From Oceanobacillus piezotolerans (lineage in GTDB: Bacteria > Bacillota > Bacilli > Bacillales > Amphibacillaceae), in contig NZ_RCHR01000005.1 of the NCBI RefSeq assembly GCF_003665065.1, positions 270,049 through 334,048 of the forward strand: DNA of 64,000 nucleotides, read 5' to 3'. The notes beneath the pieces were generated by a model. It saw only the letters and a program-made list of their open reading frames with translations, was not told the origin of the DNA and searched no databases. The position numbers and the translations under genes were made by a program. Numbering within the stretch: position 1 is the stretch's first letter; every line of letters starts with the position of its first letter. This document shows positions 17,233 through 27,840 of the stretch, in pieces.

Positions 17233-17805
17233 ATGGAATTACTAGAAAAAGTGCAGCAAGATATGGATAAAGTAATAGAGGAATGGATGAATAGCAGCCA
17301 CTTACAAAAAGGGGATATTTTTGTCATTGGCTGTTCAACGAGTGAAGTAGCCGGAGAACGGATTGGCTCTTCAGGAAGTGAAGAAATAGCCAGTATGATA
17401 TTTGATGGGATTGAAAGGTTAAGAAAAAGAACGGATATTTCTGTTGCATTTCAATGCTGCGAGCACTTGAATCGTGCATTAGTAGTGGAAAGAGATACGA
17501 TGAAACAGTATCACTTGGAGGAAGTATCAGTCGTACCTGTTCGAAAAGCGGGCGGCTCTATGGCTTCCTATGCATTTAAGCATATGAAAGATCCAGTGGT
17601 AGTTGAATTTATTGAAGCAAGAGCTGGGATGGATATAGGAGAAACGATGATTGGTATGCACATGAAGCATGTTGCAGTTCCGCTCAGGTTTCAGCAAAGA
17701 TTTATCGGAGAGGCACGGCTAACGGCAGCATATACTCGACCAAAACTGATTGGCGGCGTACGAGCGAATTACGAAAATACACGATTGAATACGAGCTGTA
17801 AGTAA
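17233..17805 (+). CDS. ywlG: TIGR01440/DUF436 family protein (YwlG-like)
   Basis: This 190-residue protein matches YwlG by position (before glyA) and by sequence features such as GDIFVIGCSTSEVAGERIGSSGS near residue 28 and the basic C-terminal run RFIGEARLTAAYTRPKLIGGVRANYENTR. Its function is not established. The ATG at 17233 has GAGAGGTGG upstream; a GTG at 17221 is in frame but sits inside that site. It ends 141 bases before glyA and so may form a unit with it. Confidence 0.88.
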   Translation: MELLEKVQQDMDKVIEEWMNSSHLQKGDIFVIGCSTSEVAGERIGSSGSEEIASMIFDGIERLRKRTDISVAFQCCEHLNRALVVERDTMKQYHLEEVSVVPVRKAGGSMASYAFKHMKDPVVVEFIEARAGMDIGETMIGMHMKHVAVPLRFQQRFIGEARLTAAYTRPKLIGGVRANYENTRLNTSCK

Positions 17806-17869
17806 ATAAAGTTTGTGTTTTAGGATAATAGTCCTTTTAATATAGTGGGTGTTTTATCGATTTTAAAAT

Positions 17870-17882
17870 AAAACCGAATTAT
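17870..17882 (+). promoter_or_regulatory. Candidate PurR box upstream of glyA
   Basis: AAAACCGAATTAT differs from the PurBox consensus AWWWCCGAACWWT at one base. PurR controls glyA in B. subtilis. A second, oppositely oriented box was not found. Confidence 0.35.
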
Positions 17883-17946
17883 CTATTTAAATTTTCACCA
17901 AATATAGTTACAATAGAAACTATAAATTGTTTGGGGGGCTTATCGA

Positions 17947-19182
17947 ATGGAACATGTCAAACAACAGGACGCTGAAGTATTTGAGGCAATTCAGGCTGAA
18001 ACAAAGCGTCAGCAGAATAAAATTGAATTAATTGCATCTGAGAACTTTGTGTCAGAAGCTGTAATGGAAGCTATGGGGTCTGTATTAACGAATAAATATG
18101 CAGAAGGTTATCCCGGCAAACGCTACTATGGCGGTTGTGAACATGTAGACGTTGTAGAGGATTTAGCGCGTAATCGAGCAAAAGAGCTTTTTGGTGCAGA
18201 GCATGCTAATGTTCAGCCACATTCTGGAGCACAAGCGAACATGGCTGTCTATTTTGCGGCATTAGAAATAGGAGATACCATCCTAGGCATGAACTTAAGC
18301 CATGGTGGACATCTTACACATGGCAGCCCAGTAAACTTTAGTGGAAAGCAATATAACTTTGTGGAATATGGAGTAGACAAAGAAACAGAAACTTTGGATT
18401 ATGATGATGTACTCGCAAAAGCCAAAGAAGTGAAACCAAAAATGATTGTCGCTGGTGCCAGTGCCTATTCTCGTACCATTGATTTTGCTAAGTTCCGTGA
18501 AATTGCTGATGAAGTAGGAGCATACCTCATGGTAGATATGGCGCATATTGCTGGTCTTGTTGCAGCAGGATTACATCCAAATCCAGTGGAACATGCAGAC
18601 TTTGTAACAACAACCACTCATAAGACGTTACGCGGACCACGTGGTGGTATGATTCTCTGTAAAGACGAATATGCAAAACAAATTGATAAAGCGGTCTTCC
18701 CGGGCATTCAAGGCGGCCCATTAATGCATATTATTGCTGCAAAGGCAGTTTGTTTTAAAGAAGCACTTTCAGATGACTTTAAAGATTATGCGAAGAGAAT
18801 TGTTGCCAATGCAAAAGTTCTAGGAGAGGCATTTACAGAAGAAGGTCTTCGTATTGTCTCCGGTGGAACAGATAATCACTTGGTGTTAGTAGATGTGACC
18901 CCACTTCAGTTGACAGGAAAGATTGCAGAACATGTACTAGATGAAGTTGGCATTACAACAAACAAAAACACAATTCCATTTGATCAAGCCAGCCCGTTTA
19001 TTACGAGCGGAATCCGAATCGGTACAGCAGCTGTAACAACTCGTGGATTTGGAGAACAGGAAATGAAAGAAATTGCATCAATCATTGCCTATACGTTGAA
19101 AAATCACGAAAACGAATCAGCGCTAAACGAAGCAAAAACGCGCGTCCTTGCCTTAACAGATAAATTCCCGTTATACGCATAA
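17947..19182 (+). CDS. glyA: Serine hydroxymethyltransferase
   Basis: GlyA converts serine and tetrahydrofolate to glycine and methylene-tetrahydrofolate, feeding one-carbon metabolism. The 411-residue protein has the PLP lysine in [14 protein letters not shown] (near residue 226), the N-terminal [14 protein letters not shown] and [14 protein letters not shown] blocks, and a normal length. The ATG at 17947 follows a GGGGGGC run. A possible PurR box lies 65 bases upstream, and a strong terminator ends the transcript. Confidence 0.98.
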   Translation: MEHVKQQDAEVFEAIQAETKRQQNKIELIASENFVSEAVMEAMGSVLTNKYAEGYPGKRYYGGCEHVDVVEDLARNRAKELFGAEHANVQPHSGAQANMAVYFAALEIGDTILGMNLSHGGHLTHGSPVNFSGKQYNFVEYGVDKETETLDYDDVLAKAKEVKPKMIVAGASAYSRTIDFAKFREIADEVGAYLMVDMAHIAGLVAAGLHPNPVEHADFVTTTTHKTLRGPRGGMILCKDEYAKQIDKAVFPGIQGGPLMHIIAAKAVCFKEALSDDFKDYAKRIVANAKVLGEAFTEEGLRIVSGGTDNHLVLVDVTPLQLTGKIAEHVLDEVGITTNKNTIPFDQASPFITSGIRIGTAAVTTRGFGEQEMKEIASIIAYTLKNHENESALNEAKTRVLALTDKFPLYA

Positions 19183-19187
19183 TAGAT

Positions 19188-19224
19188 AGAGAACGTTCCT
19201 TTGGCAGGAGCGTTCTCTTTTTTT
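19188..19224 (+). terminator. Terminator after glyA
   Basis: AGAGAACG pairs with CGTTCTCT, with an inner TCCT/AGGA pair, followed by seven T. Confidence 0.93.
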
Positions 19225-19319
19225 GGCTAAGGCTGTTCAATATACTTCTTGGCTAAAGTCTTAAGCAGTTGATAGAGATTGCAGATTTACTTAATTCAGT
19301 ATTTAGAGCAAAAAACAAA

Positions 19320-19757
19320 CTGGAAAAATGCGCTCGTAATTTCCGCTACGGGCAGTACGCTTTCCGCGGGCAACGTCTCAGCCTCGGGCCAACAGGACGT
19401 TGGTTACAAAGGCGTTGCCACAGGACGTGGCGTTCCTAGCCTTTGATCCTTCTCACTTCCTGCGGGGTCTTCGCTTGTTGCTTTTCCCGCAGGACAAGGA
19501 AAGCATCGGCAGCGATACATCGCACGAAGAAAAAGTGCCTTTCTTTTTCGAGGAGTCGACTGCCCTCCGCTACAATCACTTCATGTTTAATGGTGCTTTT
19601 ACTATCCATAGTGAAAAAGTTTAAAGCACAAATCAGCGGAGGAAATACACGGAGACTCCTACGGGAGGACAGGCCTAGGTGAGACCCCGCAGTGCGTAAG
19701 CACGAGGAGGCTCAGCAGCCGCCCGTGGAAAGCGCAGTGTATTTCCGGAGCGGTTTT
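19320..19757. repeat. Composite of two GC-rich repeat copies facing each other
   Basis: The left part (about 19320-19505, TTTCCGCGGGCAACGTCTC to CTTTTCCCGCAGGA) matches the long form at 54290-54450. The right part (19637-19757, GGAGGAAATACACGGAGAC to TATTTCCGGAGCGG) is the reverse complement of the short form at 11276. Between them are about 130 bases of unrelated sequence. Open frames across it are chance products of GC-rich repeat DNA. The rest of the 19225-19990 gap holds nothing else I can identify. Confidence 0.75.
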
Positions 19758-19990
19758 TATGCACTATATTGAATAAAATATGTCGGGAACCTATCAACTA
19801 GAAATAGTCGATAGCCGGAAATAAAAAGAATATAGATCCAAAACTAGCAAAAACAAATAGACTTATCCATATACCATCCCAAAAATAGGACTTAATCTCT
19901 TATTTTCCAACAATATTCTCACTTAACTTGAATCCAAATCAATTTTTCAGTACAATTTTAGAGATATATACTAAAAGGAGTGAACGGTAA

Positions 19991-20620
19991 ATGGGTAATG
20001 TTTTTGTATTTGACCATCCATTAATACAGCATAAATTAACGTACATAAGAGACAAGAACACGGGGACAAAAGAGTTTCGTGAGCTAGTGGATGAGGTTGC
20101 AATGTTAATGGCATTTGAAATTACTAGAGACCTTCCGTTACAAGATGTAGAAGTAGAGACTCCTGTGACAACAGCGAAAGCAAAAGTGCTCTCCGGTAAG
20201 AAAATTGGATTAGTACCCATTTTACGTGCGGGATTAGGTATGGTGGACGGAATGCGTAAAATGATTCCTGCGGCAAAGGTAGGACATGTTGGATTATATC
20301 GTGATCCTGAGACACTTAAGCCAGTAGAATATTATATTAAATTACCTTCTGATATACATGAGCGTGAATTAATAGTTATTGACCCAATGCTTGCAACAGG
20401 CGGTTCCGCAAACGATGCAATTCATTCCTTGAAAAAACGTGGAGCAAAGAATATTAAACTAATGTGTTTAGTAGCAGCGCCTGAAGGGGTAGAGCTTGTA
20501 AAACGAGATCATCCAGATGTGGATATTTTCCTTGCAGCTATGGATGAAAAATTAAACGAACATGGATATGTTGTTCCTGGTCTAGGTGATGCTGGAGACC
20601 GTCTATTTGGTACAAAATAA
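19991..20620 (+). CDS. upp: Uracil phosphoribosyltransferase
   Basis: Upp makes UMP from uracil and PRPP (pyrimidine salvage, cytoplasm). The 209-residue protein has the PRPP-binding loop [15 protein letters not shown] (about 127-141) and the uracil-binding C terminus [18 protein letters not shown]. The ATG follows AAAGGAGTG. The order glyA-upp-atp is that of B. subtilis, although here repeat elements separate it from glyA and an insertion from atpI. A terminator follows. Confidence 0.98.
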   Translation: MGNVFVFDHPLIQHKLTYIRDKNTGTKEFRELVDEVAMLMAFEITRDLPLQDVEVETPVTTAKAKVLSGKKIGLVPILRAGLGMVDGMRKMIPAAKVGHVGLYRDPETLKPVEYYIKLPSDIHERELIVIDPMLATGGSANDAIHSLKKRGAKNIKLMCLVAAPEGVELVKRDHPDVDIFLAAMDEKLNEHGYVVPGLGDAGDRLFGTK

Positions 20621-20634
20621 GGTAACATTTTTCG

Positions 20635-20665
20635 TCAGTGAGGAAAACATCCTCGCTGATTTTTT
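20635..20665 (+). terminator. Terminator after upp
   Basis: TCAGTGAGGA pairs with TCCTCGCTGA (one G-T pair), with a five-base loop and six T. Confidence 0.9.
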
Positions 20666-20709
20666 CTTTGTATAAAGAATTAAAATTTGTGAATTGAGTA
20701 CAATTCATT

Positions 20710-20900
20710 ATAAAAAGTCGCTTCCGGCTTAGCGACTAGTGAGACTACCTATATTACCCCCTGTGGTGAAAGGTCAACATGGACTCAAGTCAAAAGAATT
20801 ACCGACTAAAACGGCTTTCGTCTTAAGGGGTACGTTGGCTTGTTTCCTTTATCTCCTTCGGCTAGTGGGGTACGTACCTCGCTAACCAAGAGCTTACACC
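20710..20900. other. Structured-looking non-coding stretch of unknown role
   Basis: The hairpin AGTCGCT/AGCGACT (about 20716-20738) is followed by a stretch with a direct repeat GGGGTACGT (about 20827 and 20868). No gene is seen. It could be repeat remnant or a small RNA, and nothing decides between these. Confidence 0.25.
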
Positions 20901-20929
20901 TTTGTAATGTAAAAGAAATTAAAAATCTA

Positions 20930-20958
20930 TTGACTTTTAAAGCGCTTACAAATAATAT
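20930..20958 (+). promoter_or_regulatory. Sigma-A promoter with embedded CcpA (cre) site
   Basis: TTGACT (20930-20935), a 17-base spacer and TATAAT-like TAATAT (20953-20958). The spacer contains TTAAAGCGCTTACA (20937-20950), one base from the CcpA consensus TGWAANCGNTNWCA. CcpA binding there would block RNA polymerase. Confidence 0.8.
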
Positions 20959-20970
20959 GAAAATATAAGA

Positions 20971-20993
20971 AAGTTTGTTAACGAAACAAACTT
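20971..20993 (+). promoter_or_regulatory. XylR-like operator
   Basis: AAGTTTGTT (20971-20979) and AACAAACTT (20985-20993) form a 9-bp palindrome with a five-base centre. The Bacillus XylR operator has the same arms and the same spacing (AGTTTGTT-5-AACAAACT). It starts 13 bases after the -10, where a repressor would act. Confidence 0.65.
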
Positions 20994-21183
20994 AAAAGGG
21001 AGGGATGCTTCCTTCGTAAAAGAATTAAACATATATTAGCTAGAGGCTTTAAGGGGTAATTGTTTTTGTTTGTTCCTAGTAAGTTTTAAAAACAAATTTC
21101 AGAATATTCAAATGTTCGTAATTCTAGAAACAAATGGGGAAATAAAATGATCAATTTACTGAAACCGAAATGGGGGAATCTTT

Positions 21184-22668
21184 ATGGCAACAAACGTGTC
21201 TGAAAAAGGAATCGTCTATAACAGAGCAAAGTTATGGCAAATTGGATTTTTCACTTTAAATAATACGGCAACAAATATCTATCTATTTTTAATAGGATTT
21301 TTATCATATTATGCTGCTGGTATTGCTGGATTAGCAGTTGTATTAGTTAGTACACTTTTGGGGGCAGCAAGAGTTTTTGATGGGTTAATTGATCCAGCAA
21401 TAGGTTATATCATTGATAGGACAGAAACGAAATTCGGTAAATTTAGACCTCTTATTGTAAGTGGGAATTTTATCATAGCGCTTTCTATCTTAATGATTTT
21501 TATGACGCATTTATTACCAGAAGGTTTTCGGTTAATTTTTATCGTGCTTGCACTTGTAGTTCATAAAATTGGATATTCTTTACAAACTTCAGCTACAAAA
21601 GCTGGACAAACAGTATTAACAAATGATCCTAAGCAACGTCCGCTTTATATGGCATTTGATGGCGTGTATAATGTTTTTGTTTTCACCGTTGGTCAATTTT
21701 ATGTTGCGAACTATCTAGTAGCAAAATATGGCGATTTTACAATGAGTTTATTCATTGAACTGATTGCTACAGTCATGATACTTTCCACCATATTTACTGT
21801 CCTTGCTGTTATCGGAATTTCAAGCAAAGATAGAAAAGAATTTTATGGGTTGGGTGAAGATACAGTTGAAACAACATCCTTCCGTGAATACTGGCAAGTT
21901 ATTAAGGGGAATCGTCAATTACAATTGCTTACAATATCGGCTTCAATGGATAAATTAGGTCACAGTCTTGGTAGAGAAGCTGTAGTAACGGTTATGCTAT
22001 TTGGTATCTTAATTGGCAACTACGGACTAAGTGGTACGATTGGATTAATTACAGTTATACCTATTTTGTTAATCACTTTAGCTGTTACAGGGGTTGCGAG
22101 AAGGACAGGTTTAAGAAAAGCGTATCTGACTTCTGCATGGGTAGGTGTAGTATCCTATTTAGCTTTTATTCCGTTATTCTTATTTTTAGACGATCCTACT
22201 GTCATTTCTCTTGAAAGTATTGGATTTGCAACCATCTTGTTCATCTTATTACGGACATTATCCCAAGGATTTGGAGCTGCGCCAACAACGCTTGTTGTTC
22301 CTATGATTGCTGATGTTTCAGACTATGAAACTTCTAAGTCAGGGCGTTATGTTGCAGGAATGTTTGGTACCATTTTTTCCTTTATTGACCAATTGGTAAC
22401 AGCGCTCGCACCAGTTATTGTTGGTTTTGTAGTAGCAGCTGTAGGTTTTGGAGATGCTTACCCAACTGTAACGGACACGTTAACACCTGCACTATTTACA
22501 GCAATAATGTTATTAGCATTTGTATTACCTTCAGTTTGTTTATTGATTGCTGCGATTACGATGCACTTCTATAAACTTGATAGAAAGAAAATGGAAGAAG
22601 TCCAAGCAACCATTAATGTAGCTAAAGCGAAAGGGAATGGGAATGGAGACAAAATATCAGCAGTTTAA
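21184..22668 (+). CDS. GPH-family glycoside/pentoside symporter (XynP-like)
   Basis: This 494-residue protein with about 12 membrane segments has the GPH (MFS_2) features: a start with LWQIGFFTLNNTATN, the loop DGLIDPAIGYIIDRTETKFGKFRP (about 62-85) and a second-half GAAPTTLVVPMIADVSDYE. The family imports glycosides, pentosides or hexuronides with protons or sodium. The upstream XylR-like operator and cre site point to a xylose-type substrate such as a beta-xyloside, but no xylosidase gene is adjacent. The ATG at 21184 follows GGGGGAATC. An 18-codon frame (21147-21203) overlaps its start and could couple translation. Confidence 0.88.
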   Translation: MATNVSEKGIVYNRAKLWQIGFFTLNNTATNIYLFLIGFLSYYAAGIAGLAVVLVSTLLGAARVFDGLIDPAIGYIIDRTETKFGKFRPLIVSGNFIIALSILMIFMTHLLPEGFRLIFIVLALVVHKIGYSLQTSATKAGQTVLTNDPKQRPLYMAFDGVYNVFVFTVGQFYVANYLVAKYGDFTMSLFIELIATVMILSTIFTVLAVIGISSKDRKEFYGLGEDTVETTSFREYWQVIKGNRQLQLLTISASMDKLGHSLGREAVVTVMLFGILIGNYGLSGTIGLITVIPILLITLAVTGVARRTGLRKAYLTSAWVGVVSYLAFIPLFLFLDDPTVISLESIGFATILFILLRTLSQGFGAAPTTLVVPMIADVSDYETSKSGRYVAGMFGTIFSFIDQLVTALAPVIVGFVVAAVGFGDAYPTVTDTLTPALFTAIMLLAFVLPSVCLLIAAITMHFYKLDRKKMEEVQATINVAKAKGNGNGDKISAV

Positions 22669-22704
22669 TGTAAACCCTTTCAATATAGTTAATAAAGTAG
22701 AGAG

Positions 22705-22733
22705 CTGTCCGATTTATATCGGGCAGTTTTTTT
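22705..22733 (+). terminator. Terminator after the GPH symporter
   Basis: CTGTCCGA pairs with TCGGGCAG (one G-T pair), followed by seven T. Confidence 0.88.
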
Positions 22734-22782
22734 ATTACTACTATTCTTAAATAGGAAGCCTCTTTTTCAGCCAAGTCAATAT

Positions 22783-22798
22783 AAACAAACATTTGTTT
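22783..22798. promoter_or_regulatory. Palindrome upstream of the secreted subtilase
   Basis: AAACAAA-CA-TTTGTTT, 74 bases before the subtilase start. A similar palindrome lies before the P60 peptidase gene at 43357. It may be a repressor operator; the regulator is unknown. Confidence 0.35.
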
Positions 22799-22871
22799 GA
22801 ATTTCTCATTTAAATGTATACTTTGCTTTCCAAGCTGCGAAACTAAAAGAATAGAATAGGGGGATTTAACA

Positions 22872-25049
22872 ATGCGAGCATTTCAGACCGTTTTCTTTAT
22901 GTTTATTTTGCTTATTAGTATAGTTCCTGCTTTAGTGTTAGCAGAAGGGAAGCAGACTTCTATTATTATTGAAGTAGAAGGGGATGTAGAAGAGCATAAA
23001 GATTACCTGGAGACCTATCATCCTTTTGTAGAAGTTGTAGCTACATATGAAACGCTTTTGAATGGATTAGCTATTCAAGGGAGCCCAAAAGATATCGATA
23101 GGCTTAAAAATCTCCAATTCATTAAAAAAGTGCACAGTGTACAACAATATAAAGCTCATCCTTATGAAGAACTGAACCTTAAGGATATTGGCGAATCTGT
23201 ACTTCCATCCACCCTCAATGATACGACATATACAGGAAAAGGTGTGAAGGTGGGGGTAATTGACACTGGTATTGATTATAAGCATCCTGATTTAAAAAAG
23301 AATTATAAGCAAGGCTATGATTTAGTTGACCTTGACAAGGATCCGATGGAAACAACGAAAGAAGAGGGATTACCTACCCTTCATGGTTCCCATGTAGCAG
23401 GAATTATTGCTGCGGATGGAGAGCTAAAAGGTGTGGCGCCAGACGCGGAAATTTATGCGTACCGTGCACTAGGTCCAGGTGGAGCGGGATCATCCATTCA
23501 GGTTCTTGCGGCGATGGAGCAAGCAGTTAAAGATGAAGTAGATGTCATTAATTTATCGTTAGGAAATATAGTGAATGGACCTGATTATCCAACAAGTGCT
23601 GCCGTGAATAAGGCGGTAGAGCTGGGAATACCGGTTGTAATAGCAAATGGAAATAGTGGTCCTAACAGGTGGACAGTAGGGGCTCCCGCTACTGCAATAA
23701 ATGCTTTATCTGTAGGAGCATCAACGAATGTCATTCATATCCCTTTTCTAACGGAAAGAATGGAAGATAAAAAAATTCCATTGCAAATGATGCTTGGTTC
23801 GAGTCCCTGGAATTTTACGAAGGCGTATCCTGTTGTTCAGGGATTAAACGAAGCGAATCTATACGGAAAAATTGTCATAGTAGAGCGTGGGGAGATTCCT
23901 TTCTATCAGCTTGCTAAGGAAGCAGAGGAAAAGGGAGCGGTTGCGCTATTGATTCAAAATAATGAAGAGCAGATGTTTCAGGGGTCTATTGAAGGTGGCG
24001 GTCCGCCTGTAGAAATACCGGTAGCACTTATTTCAAAAGAAGATGGAAAATGGGTACAATCGCAAATAGGAGGGAAATCCTTCTACATGGAGACAACGTA
24101 CCAGAAAATGGACACGACGATTGCTTCGTTCAGTTCAAGAGGCCCTGTTACAGTAAATTGGGATATTAAACCAGATATTCTTGCTCCTGGTACCAATGTT
24201 GTCAGTACGGTGCCAGGTGGATATCAAGCATTGCAAGGAACTAGTATGGCTGCCCCACATGTGACGGGTGTGATTGCGTTAATTAAAGAGGCACAACCGG
24301 ATTGGTCCACGGAGCAAATTTATGGTGCTATTAGAACAACTGCAGATCCGCTAATGGGGAAAGAAGGGGAGTTTTTACCTCCAATAGAACAAGGGATGGG
24401 AATTATCCAGCCGCTGGATGCAATCCAAACAGAAACCATCATCTACAATCCCAAATTAGTTTTTGGGAAGGTGGAGGGTTCTTATAGAGAACCGCTAACA
24501 TACAACCTGAAAATCGAAAACACCTCAAATGATGCGCAGACCTATAGATTCGACATTCCGAAGAAACAAAAAGGATTATCTTGGAGTTTCCCTATGGCTG
24601 TACAGTTAGATGCTAAAGAAAAAATAGAGATTCCAGTAGAGTTAAGTGTAACTCCCTCCTTGCTTGAAGAGGGGCTTCACCAGGGGTGGATAGCCCTAAA
24701 TGGAAGTAATCGCGTCTATCATTTGCCTTATTTATTTGTGAACCAATCAGCAGATAACCCTAAAGCTATGGGCTTTGAGTTTACTTTAAAACCTTTTTCA
24801 GAGAAATCCTATGAGTATGGTCTATATATTACTGATCCAACTGAACGGGTAGAGGTTGATTTATATGACCCACAAACACTTATGTTCAACCGAACGCTGC
24901 TGGTTACAGATCAAGTAGAGGTTGGGATGAATGAAGGGGAGCTGAAAAAGAAAGAGGTTGGAAGCAGTGGTGAATATCTCGCCGTTGTTACCGTTTATCT
25001 ATTAAACGGTAAAACAGAGACATACGAAACCATGCTTTTTATTCCGTAA
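22872..25049 (+). CDS. Secreted S8 subtilisin-like serine protease with PA insert (Vpr-like)
   Basis: This 725-residue protein starts with a signal peptide (cut probably after ALVLA, residue 24). An inhibitor-I9-like propeptide (about 29-95) follows, then the subtilase domain with Asp131 (VIDTGID), His171 (LHGSHVAG) and Ser near 457 (GTSMAAPHV). A PA domain is inserted before the serine (about 330-400, GKIVIVERGEIPFYQLA). The C-terminal 200 residues look like a beta-sandwich. This is the Vpr layout, slightly shorter than B. subtilis Vpr. It is exported and probably scavenges peptides. Both flanks differ from the B. subtilis gene order, so it belongs to the inserted block between upp and atpI. 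Confidence 0.9.
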   Translation: MRAFQTVFFMFILLISIVPALVLAEGKQTSIIIEVEGDVEEHKDYLETYHPFVEVVATYETLLNGLAIQGSPKDIDRLKNLQFIKKVHSVQQYKAHPYEELNLKDIGESVLPSTLNDTTYTGKGVKVGVIDTGIDYKHPDLKKNYKQGYDLVDLDKDPMETTKEEGLPTLHGSHVAGIIAADGELKGVAPDAEIYAYRALGPGGAGSSIQVLAAMEQAVKDEVDVINLSLGNIVNGPDYPTSAAVNKAVELGIPVVIANGNSGPNRWTVGAPATAINALSVGASTNVIHIPFLTERMEDKKIPLQMMLGSSPWNFTKAYPVVQGLNEANLYGKIVIVERGEIPFYQLAKEAEEKGAVALLIQNNEEQMFQGSIEGGGPPVEIPVALISKEDGKWVQSQIGGKSFYMETTYQKMDTTIASFSSRGPVTVNWDIKPDILAPGTNVVSTVPGGYQALQGTSMAAPHVTGVIALIKEAQPDWSTEQIYGAIRTTADPLMGKEGEFLPPIEQGMGIIQPLDAIQTETIIYNPKLVFGKVEGSYREPLTYNLKIENTSNDAQTYRFDIPKKQKGLSWSFPMAVQLDAKEKIEIPVELSVTPSLLEEGLHQGWIALNGSNRVYHLPYLFVNQSADNPKAMGFEFTLKPFSEKSYEYGLYITDPTERVEVDLYDPQTLMFNRTLLVTDQVEVGMNEGELKKKEVGSSGEYLAVVTVYLLNGKTETYETMLFIP

Positions 25050-25099
25050 TAAATTGCTGGGAAAATGTTTTATGAAGGAGAAAAAGTCGATTTCTAGTA

Positions 25100-25215
25100 A
25101 GTAGAGAGGTACGCTTTTGGAAATATACTTCATTATCCACGGACAGCTGGTGATTCTCCTAGAGCTGACTCGACTTTAAGGAGTCTCACCTAAGTTTGTT
25201 CTCCATAAGAATTCA
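25100..25215 (+). repeat. Decayed copy of the GC-rich repeat
   Basis: GGAAATATACTTC, a CCACGGACAGCTG-like block and GGAGTCTCACCTAAG occur in the same order as at 11276 but with many changes and gaps. The remaining 25216-25389 stretch shows nothing identifiable. Confidence 0.45.
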
Positions 25216-25389
25216 GCGATTTCTTCATCCAAATTACGCCAAGAAAACTCAACCAAACGATGTTCACATAATTGTCAAATTACAACGGGGTCACTATCAC
25301 GTATAATAAGATATAACATCCCTTATAGAATAGGAAATTCACCCTGATAATCCACTATATATTACCATCCAATTATTCTCTGATAGCAA

Positions 25390-25419
25390 TTGACAATAAA
25401 GGCCAAGCTAAGGTAAACT
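25390..25419 (+). promoter_or_regulatory. Candidate promoter of the atp operon
   Basis: TTGACA (25390-25395), an 18-base spacer and TAAACT (25414-25419). This would leave a leader of about 245 bases before atpI. Confidence 0.5.
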
Positions 25420-25670
25420 TACTTAGTGTGGGATGAGAAGGTTTTCAAGGGCCCAATTTGTTTTACGGTTAACTGTAATAGTACTAGAATACATAACATA
25501 CCCTCTTGAAACAATCTCTCATGTCAATTCTTCATGTTAAAGGGAAGGTGTTTGCCTTTGCTGTAATGGATTAAAAGCAAAATCAACCTAAAACCCAGGC
25601 ATTAGAAATGCAGAACTTAGAACCTATAAATCTTGTGACTTAAGTTCCTGTTTAGGAGAGAAGAGTAAAC

Positions 25671-26063
25671 ATGTCCGATTTTGAAAACATGATAATACGA
25701 CAAAGAAAATGGATGCTCTATCTTTTAGCAGTTTTAGTACTTGGAACCGTTTTTACTAGTCATCCTCGTATCTTTAATAGCCTGTTATTAGGTGCCTCGG
25801 TTAGCTTTTATAATTTATGGCTTTTGCAGCACAAGACGAACGCGTTTGGAAAAACGGTTGCTGAAACTGGTAAAGCCAGAGGAGGTCTGGGTACGTTCTC
25901 GAGACTTGCTGCCAGTATATTAGCTGTTTTAATCGCGCTTCGATTTGAAGAAACCTTCCATATTATTGCGGTAGTTATTGGTATCGTATCTTCTTATTTC
26001 ATCATGGCACTGGATGGAATTGTCCAATTCATAAAACACAATAAAAGTAAAAATCCCCAATAA
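25671..26063 (+). CDS. atpI: ATP synthase protein I
   Basis: This 130-residue protein with four hydrophobic segments (about 13-30, 35-53, 75-92, 97-118) opens the ATP synthase operon. AtpI is reported to help c-ring assembly or Mg uptake and is poorly conserved. It is identified mainly by position and topology. Its start ATG follows AGGAGAGAAG. Confidence 0.9.
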   Translation: MSDFENMIIRQRKWMLYLLAVLVLGTVFTSHPRIFNSLLLGASVSFYNLWLLQHKTNAFGKTVAETGKARGGLGTFSRLAASILAVLIALRFEETFHIIAVVIGIVSSYFIMALDGIVQFIKHNKSKNPQ

Positions 26064-26106
26064 CCTTTTAGCAATATATATGGGATTCTTTAACGAAACA
26101 GATTGA

Positions 26107-26841
<735 letters not shown>

Positions 26842-26885
26842 ATAATAATAAAAACTTAAGTTTTATAATAAAAAGGAGGAAATAA

Positions 26886-27101
<216 letters not shown>

Positions 27102-27176
27102 TTTACGTCTTGTATGGTTTGAAAAGGAGGACACAAAGGTTTTCCCTTTTTCCTTCCTTTTTAAACTACCTTTAAG

Positions 27177-27210
27177 ATGGCGAAGTTCATTTTAATGAAA
27201 TCTTCGCCAT
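27177..27210 (+). promoter_or_regulatory. Stable hairpin between atpE and atpF
   Basis: ATGGCGAAG-TTCAT (27177-27190) pairs with ATGAA-AT-CTTCGCCAT (27195-27210), giving about 14 bp around a TTTA loop. No T-run follows, so it is more likely a processing or stability element than a terminator. Confidence 0.6.
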
Positions 27211-27312
27211 TGCTTTATGCCTATTTGAATAAATAGGACTGAAACAAAACCAAATTTTAATAACCTTATCATACTTATAGCGTGAACAGTTACTGTGAAA
27301 GGAGTGGAATCC

Positions 27313-27840
27313 GTGCAATCATATATTGGCTTTATGACACTTGGTGCAAGTGTAGGGGGCTTTCGCTTAGGCGATATGCTAATTCAATTAGCAACATTCC
27401 TCATCTTACTTATTCTATTGAAGAAGTACGCTTGGGGACCTCTAATGAATATGATGCAAAAACGTGAAGAATATGTCGCTGGAGAAATTGATGCTGCTGA
27501 AAAGAGCCGTAAAGAAGCAGAAACAGCGGCGAAGGAAGCACAAGCTCAATTGCTTCAAGTGAAGCAGGAAGCACAGAAAATGATCGAAGACGCGAAAAAT
27601 GCAGGCGTCAAGCAAGAACAAGATATTATCGAAACGGCGCGTAAAGAAGCAGAACGAATCAAGCTTCAGGCTCAAGCTGAGATTCAAAATGAGAAAGAAC
27701 TTGCCATTCAAGCGCTTCAATCACAAGTTGCTTCACTATCCGTCCTTATTGCCAGCAAGGTAATTGAGAAGGAAATCTCGGAACAAGATCAAGAGAAATT
27801 AATCAATGAATATATCAAAGAGGTAGGAGAAGAGCGATGA
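27313..27840 (+). CDS. atpF: ATP synthase Fo subunit b
   Basis: Subunit b is the peripheral stalk that holds F1 to Fo. The 175-residue protein has one N-terminal membrane helix (about 18-42) and then a long charged coiled coil rich in Ala, Glu, Gln and Lys. GTG 27313 is chosen because AAAGGAGTGG lies just upstream; earlier in-frame GTG codons fall before or within that site. The stop overlaps the atpH start (ATGA). Confidence 0.96.
   Translation: MQSYIGFMTLGASVGGFRLGDMLIQLATFLILLILLKKYAWGPLMNMMQKREEYVAGEIDAAEKSRKEAETAAKEAQAQLLQVKQEAQKMIEDAKNAGVKQEQDIIETARKEAERIKLQAQAEIQNEKELAIQALQSQVASLSVLIASKVIEKEISEQDQEKLINEYIKEVGEER

Noticed and set aside
19400..19682. Two overlapping open frames inside the GC-rich repeat
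   Set aside because: They lie wholly within a repeat element found elsewhere without an intact frame, and lack ribosome sites.
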